In this document: positions 46,313 to 58,304 of the stretch, piece by piece | Layout of the letters: every line of letters starts with the position of its first letter | Position numbering within the stretch: position 1 is the stretch's first letter | From: Leuctra nigra | Lineage: Eukaryota > Arthropoda > Insecta > Plecoptera > Leuctridae | Length of the DNA stretch: 64,000 nt | Direction: 5' to 3' | Assembly (NCBI GenBank): GCA_934045905.1 | Contig: OW203770.1 | Coordinates: forward strand, 6,882,001 to 6,946,000 | The notes under the pieces: model-generated | Seen by the model: the letters and a program-made list of their open reading frames with translations, nothing else | Database searches by the model: none | What the model was told of the DNA's origin: nothing | Made by a program: the position numbers and the translations under genes

Positions 46313-48664
46313 CTAGTGGAGCGGTCGCTCCACCCAGCCAAGTCGTACTATACACTCACAGTCACTCAACATACCGTAAATGCCTAATAAACTGAGGAGC
46401 AGACCAAACACTTTTACTGTAAGCAACAACATGGCATTTTCGGCCTACTGGATCTCAAAATTGGTAAATCTCACATTGTTGCGAAATATCTTAATTTCGA
46501 GCTATGGCCCACCCCACTACATATACCAAATTTGGGAACAATAGGTTATGCCATTTGCGCGCTAGAGGACCGAGAAAACAGTGAAATTACACCACTTTCT
46601 GATTCTGAAGATGATGATGATTCTGATGATATCACGAAACGTCGCTATCACCGCCACAGCCTAAACGGCTGAACCGATCGACCTAAAATTTTTACCACAT
46701 GTGCACTTTTGGCGTCTGAGGTGCCTTTTTATAAAACCAACCGGAAGCCGCCATTTTGAAACCGGAAGTGACGTCATAACTCAAAAACGTCTGGACCGAT
46801 TAGAACGAAATTAGCGCCATTCGATTTAGATGGTCATCTATATGAAGTATCAATAAAAAAAATATTATTTTCTTATTTTCTAAACCGGAAGTGACGTCAT
46901 AAATACGCAATATTTAACTTATTTCAACAAATTATACTTAAAATACGTACATAATTAACTTACATTGTAACATAGACAATACAATTTATATATTCAAGGT
47001 AGCAGTGTTCTCGGCCGCCATTCCTGAAACCGGAAGTGACGTCATATATCTAAAACGCCTGTACCGATTGCAACTGAACTAGCTCCTGCGTATTCATTCT
47101 GCTATTTATTTGAAAAATCAATTGTGAAAAATGAATAAATAAATTAATGGTACCGGAAATGGCGGCAGGAACCACTAAATGAAACCGGAAGTGACGTCAT
47201 ATATTACAAACGGCATGACCGATTTTACGGAAATATAGGGATTAGGAATTCAGATGGTCGTTCATGAAGGTATCAACTAGATAAAACTAGATTGTTTTCT
47301 TATTACCTATACCGGAATTCGGCCGCTATTTCAAAACCGGAAGTGACGTCATGTATCGAAAACGGCTGGATCGATTATAACGAAACTTAAGCTTTTCTTC
47401 TTGGATAATCATTTTCATCTTATACCAAACGCAACTTTTCATAGTAACCAAATCGGTTGAGGCGTATTTTTTTAAAGAAATTAGTCCCTGCTCGGACATG
47501 TGCTACAAGCTGTATGAATAAACTAACAAAAGAAGTGATATCCCAGAAAAAACACTCCGTGTAAAAATACCAGCCAAGTCTCTTTAACTATAAAAAAAAT
47601 AGAAGAAATCTAAAAATTCAGCACTGAAAAGGAGTGATATCAAAAAAGGAGCCAAGTCAACGAATTTTCCAAATTTTAATCGTACCATTGAAATAAAAAT
47701 ATCAACCCCCGAGAAATACTTAAAAAAAGGACTTGGCGCATCGTTTTTTTAAAGACATTTTTCTATTCTTAAGCTTATGCCACTCACATACTACGTAGTT
47801 CAGAAATGCCTAGAAAAATTGGGACAAAACTTTCAAATTAAATATTGAACATTCTGTAAAATATTTTAAATTTAAATATAAGTACGCAAAGAAACATAGC
47901 ATTGTCTTACAAGCAATAAATACAGAACAGTTGTGTTTGTGATTGGTAGGTACCTATAGTTTTGTGGGTACATCAACATACCTACTACAGCATTATACTT
48001 TGAACCTTCTCGCCGTGTAATTAATTGCTATTAATTAACATTTTATACCAAAAAAATTCATAAATTACATAACGTATTACTTTAGATAAAAATCTAGTCA
48101 GTAATTATTTGAGCAGCATGGCTCAGTGCACTAGTCACTTATACAAATCTCATTGACGGCCTTCTTGTAATGAGCGCTTTCGCTATTTCCCTCAGTCACG
48201 ATATTGAGAAGTATGATTGATTAATATGACCCTAGAAATAGTGGCAATAACGAATAGACTAGGCCGCTTCCGTTTATTCGTTATTCGTTTATCCGTTTAT
48301 TTCCTCTGAATATTGACAAAATACCAAAACTGCCAGTAGGTAAGAGTACTAGTTATATTAAAACGTAGTATGATTCGTCGATAATGAATGTGATATACTC
48401 AGGAAAATATACTTGTAGAGTTCTTCCTATACTTTTAGGATAGAAAAGTGTCTTTAAAAAAACGATGCGCCAAGTCCTTTTTTTAAGTATTTCTCGGGGG
48501 TTGATATTTTTATTTCAATGGTACGATTAAAATTTGGAAAATTCGTTGACTTGGCTCCTTTTTTGATATCACTCCTTTTCAGTGCTGAATTTTTAGATTT
48601 CTTCTATTTTTTTTTATAGTTAAAGAGACTTGGCTGGTATTTTTACACGGAGTGTTTTTTCTGG
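46313..48664 (-). mobile_element. Composite Helentron-like element, long form (copy 2 only)
   Basis: Starts CTAGTGGAGCGGTCGCTCC directly after the last base shared with copy 1 and ends CGGAGTGTTTTTTCTGG directly before the sequence rejoins. It therefore replaces 295 bp of copy 1. Five ACCGGAAGTGACGTCAT units start near 46761, 46884, 47029, 47184 and 47336 (spacing 123, 145, 155, 152), each followed by an AACGGCTGGACCGATT-like word. The last 1.1 kb is a long-armed palindrome with a unique AT-rich loop. No protein found. Same family as 21960-23264. Confidence 0.6.
47543..48664. repeat. Palindrome, about 215 bp arms
   Basis: Arms 47543-47757 and 48449-48664 are near-perfect inverted repeats, starting CCAGAAAAAACACTCCGTG, around a loop of about 690 bp. 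Longer relative of 22885-23264. The arms share its outer 110 bp and then differ. Confidence 0.9.
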
Positions 48665-49220
48665 TTCTGTTAACGCGAACCAAAACTTTTCCTCAACATT
48701 TTTGAAACATTTCCCCATTAAACATTGGTCAAAATATAATTATCAATTCTCAAAGGTAATCTAACTTTAAAAATAATATAAATAATAACATGAAATATGA
48801 GTATAATATTGTGTAAATTTTAAATATGCCCAGGGCCAGTTGTTTATGGTTTGCGCGAAAAACGCGAAATGTTTAGAAACATGAATTTTCTGTCATATCT
48901 TTACGTTTCATACACTCCTGATTCCAAATGTATCTTTTTCTCGCGAATTTTCGCGAAATTTGTGTTTTGACGCGATATTGACGAATTATCGCGATTTCAC
49001 GCGTTTTTGTCCCAAACCTACGTGTTTTGCAACATTTCCCGATTCCGAGTATATATTTTACGAAAATTTCCTCGATCTGCGTGTAAAGTACCACGAAATA
49101 GAGAGAATTACACTGTTTTCTTCGTAAGCTAGCTGTCAGTGCCAGCCAAAGAGTGTATGGGGGTGCCAGCTGAATGGCTGCTGAGCATGGAATGACGCAT
49201 CTACATGACCTTGAACAGGG

Positions 49221-49232
49221 TGCGCATGCGCA
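49221..49232. promoter_or_regulatory. Possible NRF1-type palindrome, copy 2
   Basis: TGCGCATGCGCA, counterpart of 18250-18261. Confidence 0.25.
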
Positions 49233-49760
49233 CGCGCCGAGTCTCGCTAGTGAGAAGTCGCTCGCGCGTCTTATTTCACACTTATTCTTACAAAAATAAT
49301 TTTTTTCCCAATTCACCACCAATCGCGAAAATTAACATAATTATCACCACCAATTCACCACTTTCAGAATGTTGAAAACGAATTTTGGCTTTTTTTATCA
49401 CCACAAACAACTGGCTCTGAATATGTGTATTAATTGGAACGGCACGATTCATTTCGAAGAAAAGCGGTTTGCACCCGAAACAATGGGTGACTGGGGGGAG
49501 CCCCTCCACCCCCCCCCCCCCCCCCGCCTCCCAATGAGATGCGGGTCTGTGTCGAGCTGTGAGTGACATCATCCATAGTAACGTCACAAATATTTAAAAA
49601 AAAAAAAATGTATATTTTTTTCCGTCAATTTTTAAGTACGCTTGCAACAATGAAATTTTGAAGTTAATTTGTAATCAATCGACAAGTTACGAAATTGGAC
49701 TCACATTAAATGAATGTAAGTTGTAAGATGGAATAAAAACATTTTTTTTGTAGTGTGTAT

Positions 49761-49890
49761 AACGTCACACTTTTCTGCAGCTATAGGCTAATGGCAACAT
49801 ATGAATGATTATGTTTTATTGATTGGGAGATGATGGTGAAGAGTAGGTGAGAATGGAAGTTATAGGAAGGAAGGGTGTGTGATATGTGAT
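49761..49890 (+). repeat. SINE-like fragment, copy 2
   Basis: Counterpart of 18776-18905. Confidence 0.55.
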
Positions 49891-50759
49891 GATACGTTAC
49901 AAACAAATGCACGTTCGATACAATACCTATGAAAACTTGCACAACCGAAATGCTCGTAAAGTCACATACTAAAGTTGTTTACCAGATCCTAGGTTCATGT
50001 TAGTGAGACCTGTTAAACAACTTCTGAATGACACTGTACTTTGACAACAATCGAGTATTTGAGCTCTTATGCCGTATGCCATAACGTATAATCATATCAC
50101 AATATGAAAGCTAATACCATTTCAATAAATTGTGTAGAAATCTTTTATAGGAACCCCGAGACCATAAATAGTGAATATTCTTTCAGATCACTTAGGTCTA
50201 CCATATCCCACTTTACATTTCAAATTTGACAATTTCAATCATGCCAATCGGATTTCATTTCACTCAGAACGCTATTTCATTAGCTCGAAATTGAAATTGA
50301 CCATTTGAATGATATAGTGTGATATGGACTTCAGTTATTTGATTCATTGAAATTCATATTGGTAATTGCATCAAACAGAATTTGGAATCCATTATAGGAA
50401 TGAAAACGTTCAAATTTGTTACTAAATTTCTTCTAGATGTTAATTACATTGTGATAACACTTGTGATGATATGTGAAAGCGTCTTTATTTCTTTACATTT
50501 TATAATTATAATCAATGGAGGAAACAACTAAAGGAAACAATAAAGATCATGCACTTAATTTTCAAATTTTTAGTGGTCATTGGGACCATAATTTTATGTG
50601 CTTTTGACAATTTTCACAATAATCAGTAAAGAAATTCCAGAGTTATAAAATTTTACTGACATGTTATGCTTGTTTTGAAATAATTACAAAAAGATAAAGG
50701 AAATTACTTCTTCTATAGTTAGACTCGTTTCGCTAGACTAGCTTCATAAGGGTTTCAAA

Positions 50760-51392
50760 TAGGGATGGAGCGAACTTGGATTTTGATATCGACTATCGAT
50801 ATCATTTATATATCGATATATATCGATATATCGATACTTCGATATATCGATATATCGTTATATTGAAATATCGAAATATCGAAATATTGATATGGAAATA
50901 ATATTTAGATGTATTGGTATGGAAATATTGATATATCGTATGAATGTATTAAATTGCTCCTAAAACTGTTAGGAATTTCAAAAGAAAATGTAAAAAGAAA
51001 TAACACAGCCGTTCCAAAATATAGGGTCACCGGCCAGATAAGAAAGAAAATGTGAATAATCTGAGAAATTGTCCATAAATCTTGTAAACGCTGCACTGCA
51101 AATATGAATTATTTTGCCATAGTAGGTATAAACTTCAATTAAGAACATAATTGTATCATGCGGTAAGGCTTCAATATATCGATATTTCAATATATCGTTA
51201 TTTCAATATTTCGATATTTCAATATATCGATATTTCGATATTTCGATATTTCAATATATTGATATTTCAATATTCAATACATCGATATATCGATATTTCG
51301 ATATTTCAATATATCGATATTCAATATATTCAGGTATCGATATTTCGATATTTTTTTGATATCGATATATATCGATATTTTATCCATCCCTA
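50760..51392. mobile_element. hAT-type MITE with ATATCGAT arms, copy 2
   Basis: Counterpart of 19776-20383. The duplication GTTTCAAA is at 50752-50759 and 51393-51400. The satellite part is longer here. Confidence 0.85.
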
Positions 51393-51938
51393 GTTTCAAA
51401 AGCTGAGAGCAAACTGTCACATGCATATTAATTCGCATGCATTAGAGCGCTCACTTATCTACGCGTTCCACAGAGCGTTTGGTTGATAAACGAGGAGCGT
51501 AGAATCAAAACGCAACGATAGAAAAAAATCGATTTTGAGAAAAATGTGACATTTCATATTTTGAAGCAAGCTCTATCATTTTAAAAATATGTATATGAAA
51601 CTAAAAAAAATAATTCTTAACTATAATTAATCAAACCATACAAGGCTACTTCGGAATAAACGGCGCAACTTCTTTTCACATGGTCAAGTGCGCCGGTTTT
51701 TCAATCAATCTTGTTCAGCTAATTCTAATCATCGTATGTGCTATGAATATTATCATCTGGAAAAATGGATCCGATTGTTTCACTGTTTTCTTATTTGAGC
51801 ACTTGTAAGAAATAATAAGTCTTCTAATTACAAAAACACATTTCTGCTACTACTTCTCATTAAAACGCAACATATATTTATTCCTTCATTTGCTTAGTTA
51901 CGTTCTTGATACCTATAGGAATATTAGGTATCTAGTCG

Positions 51939-52040
51939 ATAAATTTTATTAATCAAAAAATCATATCATATCAAATCAATCAAATCATTTTTATAATGAT
52001 CAAATAAGGATGAATAAAACTTGAACTTGAACTTGAATCA
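51939..52040 (+). repeat. LINE-like 3' tail, copy 2
   Basis: Counterpart of 20930-21030, ending in CTTGAA repeats. Confidence 0.4.
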
Positions 52041-52261
52041 AACTATAGCATTCACATATTTTTTACAAAGTACTGCTAAAAACGACTATTTCAGAACACA
52101 AAAGTGCAATAGTATTGTTTTGATCCATACCTTCACAAACATAGCTATTCTCTCCTGGACCCATATTTTCGAGATCGTTCGAGTGCTCGTATAATCGAGT
52201 GTGACGTCAAAGTGACGTCATTCCGAACGAAATAGCATTCAATCTGCACGTCCTGTATCAT

Positions 52262-52716
52262 GGTGCAAGCGCGAGCGATTTTGACGCTTGTTGCAGACGA
52301 TTGGAGACAAAATGGGTTGACGAAATGATTTAAAATTTTAACCATTATTAGATAAAAGACAAAATTTGGGTTATCATTTGGTTAATTATTTATTTTTTGA
52401 TTTGTTAATTATTATTAATTAGTTAATTTTTGGTGCAAAATCGTATATTTTCTTGTCTCTTTGGGTGCCGGATGAAAGTTCATTTTAAAAATGTGCCAAG
52501 TGATAACCCTAAGTTTGACTTTTATCTAAACATGATTAAAATTTGAGACCATTTGGTTAACGTTTTTGGTCTCCAATCGTATCGGAAATTAACAAGGCAC
52601 GAAGCAAAAATGAAAATGAGCTGCTTAATATACAATCAGACTGATCATGTGAACATCCACTTATGAAACAATATTTCTCGCTCAATTTGCTAAAACGGCC
52701 GAGCGCTTGTATCACC
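52262..52716. repeat. GGTGCAAGCGCGAGCG MITE, copy 2
   Basis: Counterpart of 21253-21707. Confidence 0.7.
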
Positions 52717-52968
52717 TTAATTATTTCATGTGCCATATCTTTAGCAAGGACAAATATATTTATATCCTACAAAACATGGCTATTATCGTATATATACCAG
52801 GTGGCGCAATAAATAGAGTTCTGACAATGGCACACATTAAAGTTTCATATATTTTTGATAAAGTGTGAAAGTTCTTTATCTTTTATCTGCCGGAGTGACC
52901 TCTCAAACAGGTTTTTTGCGCAACCCGGTACAGTAAAATGCAAGAATTATAGTAATTTTAACTTGAAT

Positions 52969-54273
52969 CTAGTGGAGCGGTCGCTCCACCCAGCCAAGTC
53001 GTACCTTACACTCACACTCACTCAACATACCGTAAATGCCTAATAAACTGAGGAGCAGACCAACCACTTTTACTGTAAGCAACAACATGGCATTTTCGGC
53101 CTACTGGATCTTAAAATTGGAAAATCTCACATTGTTGCAAAATATCTTAATTTCGAGCTATGGCCCACCCCACCACATATACCAAATTTGGGAACAATAG
53201 GTTATGCCATTTTCGTGCTAGAGGGCCGTGAAATATGTAAAATTACACCACTTTCTGATTCTGAAGATGATGATTCTGATGATATCAGGAAACACTGTTG
53301 ACAGCGCCACAGCCTAAACGGCTGAGCCGATCGATCTGAAATTTTTACCATATATGCACTTTTGGCGTCTGATGATACCTTGTCCTTACGAATTTTTTGT
53401 GCCACCATTTTGAAACCGGAAGTGACGTCATATCTTAAAAACTGATGGACCAATTGGGACGAAACTAGCGCCAAACGATTCGGATGGTCTTCTCAATGAA
53501 ATATCAACAGTCAAAATAGAAATGTACTTTTACCGAAACCGGAAATGACGTCATAAAAATGCCAAATTTGAATGAAATCATCTCTTATAACAATAACTAC
53601 ATATTCAGAAGGCTTATAATGTTACATAGCATTTAAAGACACAAATTTTAGGTGGCAGTGAAGTCAGCCGCCATTTTGAAAACCGGAAGTGATGCCATAA
53701 CTCGAGAACGGCTGGACCAATTGGAACGAAACTTGCGCTATACTTTATAGCATATCATTTATGGCATATACATAGTAACAAGCACAACTTTCTTAGCAAC
53801 CAAATCAAAAAGGCGTATTTTTTTAAAGGAATTATAGTCTTTGGTTCCACAATATATGCTACAAATTGTAAGAATAAACTGAAAAATGGAATGATATCCC
53901 ATAAAAAACACTCCGTGTAAAAATACCAGCCAAGTCTCTTCAACTAAAAAAAAAATAGAAGAAATCTAAAAATTCAGCACTGAAAAGTAGTGATATCAAA
54001 AAAAGGCCAAGTCAAAACTTTTAAAAATTACTTGGCGCATCGTTTTTCTATGGGATTATAGATATATTTTATGTATAGATGAGTATATTTGATTACCGAC
54101 CTACTTCTATACTATTTATATGCACGATGCGCCAAGTAATTTTTAAAAGTTTTGACTTGGTCTTTTTTTGATATCACTACTTTTCAGTGCTGAATTTTTA
54201 GATTTCTTCTATTTTTTTTTTAGTTGAAGAGACTTGGCTGGTATTTTTACACGGAGTGTTTTTTATGGGATAT
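52969..54273 (-). mobile_element. Composite Helentron-like element, short form, copy 2
   Basis: Counterpart of 21960-23264. Its palindrome is at 53894-54273. Confidence 0.55.
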
Positions 54274-54298
54274 TGAATTTTCACCTAGTAGAATTTAA

Positions 54299-54881
54299 GG
54301 AGAGGTATGCACGAAGAATTATTTTTTTTATTATTTTTTTTTTATTTTATATTATTTTCTTTGATATTTTTTCTATATGAATAATACAACTTAAATGCAA
54401 AATCATTGTTATATACTCTCTAAAAAAATATTTTGAAATTGTCTGCCCAGCTCTCTTCATAAATCTTATCATGTAAAATTATTATTGTGGAATTTCAATG
54501 GTGCGTATCTCAGAACGATACATTTTTTTTTAGCTTTGGGACAAGATATTTTCTAAACTATTATAGCTTGAGTATTGAAATTTTTTGTGTTAATACATGA
54601 TAGCATAAACAGCAAGATAGACTAGAATGAACTTTCTGGGTGCTATATTTTGTCTTAAATAAACAAAAATAGGGTAAAAAAATTTGACAAAAAATATATG
54701 ATTACTAATACATTCATATTTTTTTTTTAAAAGTGTCATGTTTGAATCTAGTCTATTTTAATATTTATATCTGTTGCTATATCATATGAAAATTTCAAAT
54801 CTCTACCTCAAACCGTTTCCAAGAAAAATTGTCCCAAAATTGTCTAATTGAACATGGCAAATCCTTCGTGCATACCTCCCC
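54299..54881. mobile_element. TTAA-flanked element, copy 2
   Basis: Counterpart of 23290-23867, a few bases longer in T runs. Confidence 0.65.
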
Positions 54882-55286
54882 TTAATGCATAGATACCAAT
54901 GAATTTGAATGCGAGCCACTCTCATTGATTGCAACTTAAAGAGACCAATCTGAGAACATTTTGTCATCGGAAATATTTCCCGCCTTGTGCTATTTGAAAA
55001 GATGTGGCAATTGTGTGACAATATCGCAATTACCTAATTCAATCATCACTCGATCGTAAATGTCCGTACCTCCAAATATATTCAAGAGTATTACATCGAC
55101 ATGGTCAGTTCCAAAAGCGCCGTTTTAGAGCTAAGACTGGAGCAAAACCCAAGCGACAATATACATTTTTATTAGATTCATTTTCGGCATTCCTTGGATT
55201 GGAATTACATTTTTTAAATATCTATCGACAGAAGCCTTAAAAGCTTTCCAACTTAACAACTTCAGCTAAACATAAACAACTCAGCA

Positions 55287-56468
55287 ATGAAGCCCTCAAC
55301 GCAGTCGCCAGTGTTCGCCCCTCTCTTCTACATCTCCCGCTTAGTCGGTCTGGCGCCGTTCAGCGCCTCCTTCACGCCGTCGACGCCGTTGAGGCTCTAC
55401 ATCGCCCTCCTCATCCTGGTCGTCAGTACCATCAGCGTCGGCTGCCTCGTCTTCGTCGTCCGCAACATTCTGTCCTACTCCGTCGCCCTCACCTGGTACA
55501 TCCAGAGAGTCATCGTGATCGTCATCACGGAGGTCGTCGTCGTCCACACTCTGATGTCGGCAATCACGCATGGCGCCAGTTTCAAGATTATATTCGACAA
55601 GTTTCAATGTGTCGATGAACTTATCTACCGGAACTCTGCCCCAGTCTACAAATCCACAAAACGATTTCTTTACATCGAAATAATCCTATTTTTCTTCATA
55701 TTCATAACACTCGTAGTTCTGGAGTCATTCTTCATCAGCAATTACACACTGGGAATAACCCTAGCCCGCTACTTGCTATTCTCAGTGCTGTACGTCGCCT
55801 TGCTGCAGACCTTCAATCTTGTTCTGTACATGTATATGAAGCTGAATGACGTCAACGCGTCATTGTCCACTCTCCTCTCCTCTGCCCCGACTCTCTTCGC
55901 CAACACCGTGAAGCACCGCAGCTACCAGCAATGCACTTCTGATGTCCTGATCAAACTCCGCCAACTCCGCAAGGCCGTGAGCCACATCCAACACATCTCC
56001 GTGATCGTCAACGACGTCTTCGGCACGCAGCTTCTTCTGTTTGTCTTCTTTCTTGCTTGCGTTGTTACACTTTACACCCACTTCTGCATCTCATTCCTAA
56101 GAGAACTCGTCCAAGAAGCCGTCAAGAAGGAGACTACAATACAACAAGTCATGACAGTATACTATTTCTTCAAAATCATCCGGCCACTTAGTTGGATGCT
56201 TTTCCACCTGGCGCTGTTGTCAGCTGTAGTGAAAGCTTGCGACATGACTGTGGAGGCTATGAATTCGACTGAAGAGATCTTGCAACTCTGTCTTATTGAT
56301 GATGTTCATGGTGTGACTGTCACAAGGGCGATGAAGGCGTTTGTTTATCAATTGGAAAATAACAAAATCACCTTCTCGGCAGCGGGCTATTTTAATATTG
56401 ATAAGCCATTGTTGTTGGACATTCTTGCAACAGTAATTAATTATTTAGTTATTTTGCTGACACATTAA
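55287..56468 (+). CDS. Insect gustatory receptor, intronless, copy 2
   Basis: Same 393-residue protein as at 24273-25454 except Val for Ala at residue 340, in the stretch between the last two helices. The reading frame is intact, and upstream and downstream sequence match copy 1, including the AATAAA near 56574. It may be the second allele of one gene or a young paralogue. It lies about 2.6 kb upstream of a gene for a DUF1091-type secreted protein. Confidence 0.85.
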   Translation: MKPSTQSPVFAPLFYISRLVGLAPFSASFTPSTPLRLYIALLILVVSTISVGCLVFVVRNILSYSVALTWYIQRVIVIVITEVVVVHTLMSAITHGASFKIIFDKFQCVDELIYRNSAPVYKSTKRFLYIEIILFFFIFITLVVLESFFISNYTLGITLARYLLFSVLYVALLQTFNLVLYMYMKLNDVNASLSTLLSSAPTLFANTVKHRSYQQCTSDVLIKLRQLRKAVSHIQHISVIVNDVFGTQLLLFVFFLACVVTLYTHFCISFLRELVQEAVKKETTIQQVMTVYYFFKIIRPLSWMLFHLALLSAVVKACDMTVEAMNSTEEILQLCLIDDVHGVTVTRAMKAFVYQLENNKITFSAAGYFNIDKPLLLDILATVINYLVILLTH

Positions 56469-56853
56469 ATTCAATGTTCTACTAATTCAAATGATAATAC
56501 GTGTGTTTATGAGTGATACTGTAATGTATGTAGTTAATGATTCTAGATCAATTATAATAATTTAGTCCAGACAAATAAATGTACACATTTTAATGTTGTT
56601 TTCATGTAGTTGGCTTGAAGTAGGATGCTGGGTTTGGAAACATGATAACTTTGTTCTCGAATGACAATCTTCTCATTTCAATGTTATTCACGGCATTCTC
56701 GAGTGAGAGTCACGCAAGAACTAGAAATGTTATTTTATATAATCCCATATTATATATAATGGACTATTTCTATGCGTTTTGGACAATTTACGTCGATTTG
56801 ATATTTATAGGCACATGAGTAGGTAATTTTTTTAATAGTATAATTTAATTTGT

Positions 56854-57000
56854 ATGTTTGTATTCCATAAGAAAAATTATGTTTTATGTTAAAATGTTGC
56901 CCCAGACAAGTTGTTCTGGCTACGGGGCTTGGTTTGTAGACAATTGTATTTTTATTTTGTGATCAATAAAGAAACTGAAACTGAAAAAAACTGAAGTTTA
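56854..57000 (+). repeat. LINE-like 3' end, copy 2
   Basis: Counterpart of 25840-25985. Confidence 0.45.
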
Positions 57001-58044
57001 AAACAATTAGTTCACTCCAACTTAGGAGAAAATGGGAGAAGAAGTACACACATTTCTTACACAAAAGAATACCCAATATTTTTACTGTGTTTTTATTTTA
57101 AATATGCTATGAATATTTTTTTAAGGCTTCGCAGATCCTAGTTTAAGAATCGCTGCTCTATGGGTTATCAGAAGTAATATAGGTATACTAAAGATGTCAT
57201 GAAATTTGCAGAATGAAGCAATGAATTAAGCAGTTGGCATTTCAGCATAAAAGTCTATCCGATTATTTTGATAATGTCATATAGCTGCACATTTGATACA
57301 TGATTCTTTAAGAAACCAATCGGACAAACCAACCATCCTTACAAAAGTCTATAAGTTAATGTGCGTACTTTGAGATGTACCACCTATATTCAGGGACAGT
57401 AGGGGAGGGTTTCGTTCGACGAGTTTTTAAATCGTTTTTTGGGATGGGCGGGGGAGACAAAATGATCAGAATTCTATATTTAATTTTTAAATTTCCATAC
57501 AATAATTGTAAGTCCAAATCAAGAGAAATCTTCAATAATATAATCGATTGTCTTGCTGAAACATTAGGTGGTCGAACATAGGCGTACCAACAAAACATAG
57601 GTTTCCTTGTCGCCCCTTAATTCGGATACCACTGAAATTATGAACAAACAAAAATAAGTAAACGCTCTTTAAGGATTCCCGGAACATTTCGAAATAGTTC
57701 TTCCTTGTTTTTCGTCGAAATCGAAAGTTGTGTAAATAATTAAGATATTATTTTGTTTGAGTTCCTGATAGAATTCAAATGCACAAGGAAATGAAGCAAC
57801 AGGATTCCATTGCTGTACACTGAATAGATTTCACTTCCGGATGCAGTGTATCCTGCCGGATGTATTATGTTGAAATTATATTGAAAGATGGATAAGTCCA
57901 GATGATATCAATAATCACGCCAAAGATTATATTACTTCAATTTCCTTGTATAATTCAAACGTACCCACAAGGTTGTTACGAAAGTGTATAGTTTACTCAG
58001 AATTGCCTGCAGGATGTTCACCATCATGCAGCATGCAGCATGCA

Positions 58045-58127
58045 ATGTTGGGATATTCAATTATTCTACTATTCAATTTCTTCAGAATCATGAGTTCCGT
58101 ATCAGTGGCGAATGAGATAACAATATC
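58045..58127 (+). CDS. Putative signal-peptide exon of DUF1091-type gene
   Basis: An ATG at 58045 (or in frame at 58033) opens a hydrophobic start, MLGYSIILLFNFF, with a likely cleavage after SVSVA. The frame reaches a TAA shortly after. A GT at 58128 would end the exon in phase 2, which joins in frame to the G of the exon at 60924 and makes a secreted protein of about 186 residues. The donor (GTACGG) is weak and intron 1 would be 2.8 kb. The exon lies just beyond the last base shared by the two large copies, so the copy with the tRNA-like array lacks it. Confidence 0.4.
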
Positions 58128-58145
58128 GTACGGCTAAAGATCAAA

Positions 58146-58304
58146 TCAGCAGCATCCGGTTGAGTCTGTGTTAAATACTGGACTAAGTTTGATCTGGTTG
58201 ACATTCTCTGACGTGTTGGCGATGAAGACGAAGCAAGTGGATGTGATCTCGATGATGCTGCTGGGGTTTGTGGCGATCATCTTGCTCTCTTCAGGAGGCC
58301 AAGT
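58146..58304 (-). CDS. Possible terminal exon fragment, unknown protein
   Basis: On the minus strand, a TTTTTTCAAG acceptor is followed by 52 codons with strongly C-ending codon use (MIATNPSSIIEITSTCFVFI) and a TGA at 58146. The codon bias is unlike the AT-rich surroundings and suggests real coding descent. The first few codons lie in the hairpin at 58294-58454, whose other arm carries the same acceptor and TWPP start in the opposite direction. No family recognised. Confidence 0.3.
   Translation of the reverse strand, partial: TWPPEESKMIATNPSSIIEITSTCFVFIANTSENVNQIKLSPVFNTDSTGCC

Larger units (their letters stand above)
33690..58026 (+). repeat. Large near-identical segment, copy 2
   Basis: Colinear partner of 4768-27012. 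It carries an extra 2352 bp (46313-48664) in place of 295 bp of copy 1. Right of 58026 it continues into a putative signal-peptide exon, whereas copy 1 continues into the tRNA-like array. Confidence 0.95.

Noticed and set aside
48873..49322. A 149-codon minus-strand frame in copy 2
   Set aside because: It is broken in copy 1 by a one-base T-run difference and reads through CGCG-rich repeat text. No domain recognised.
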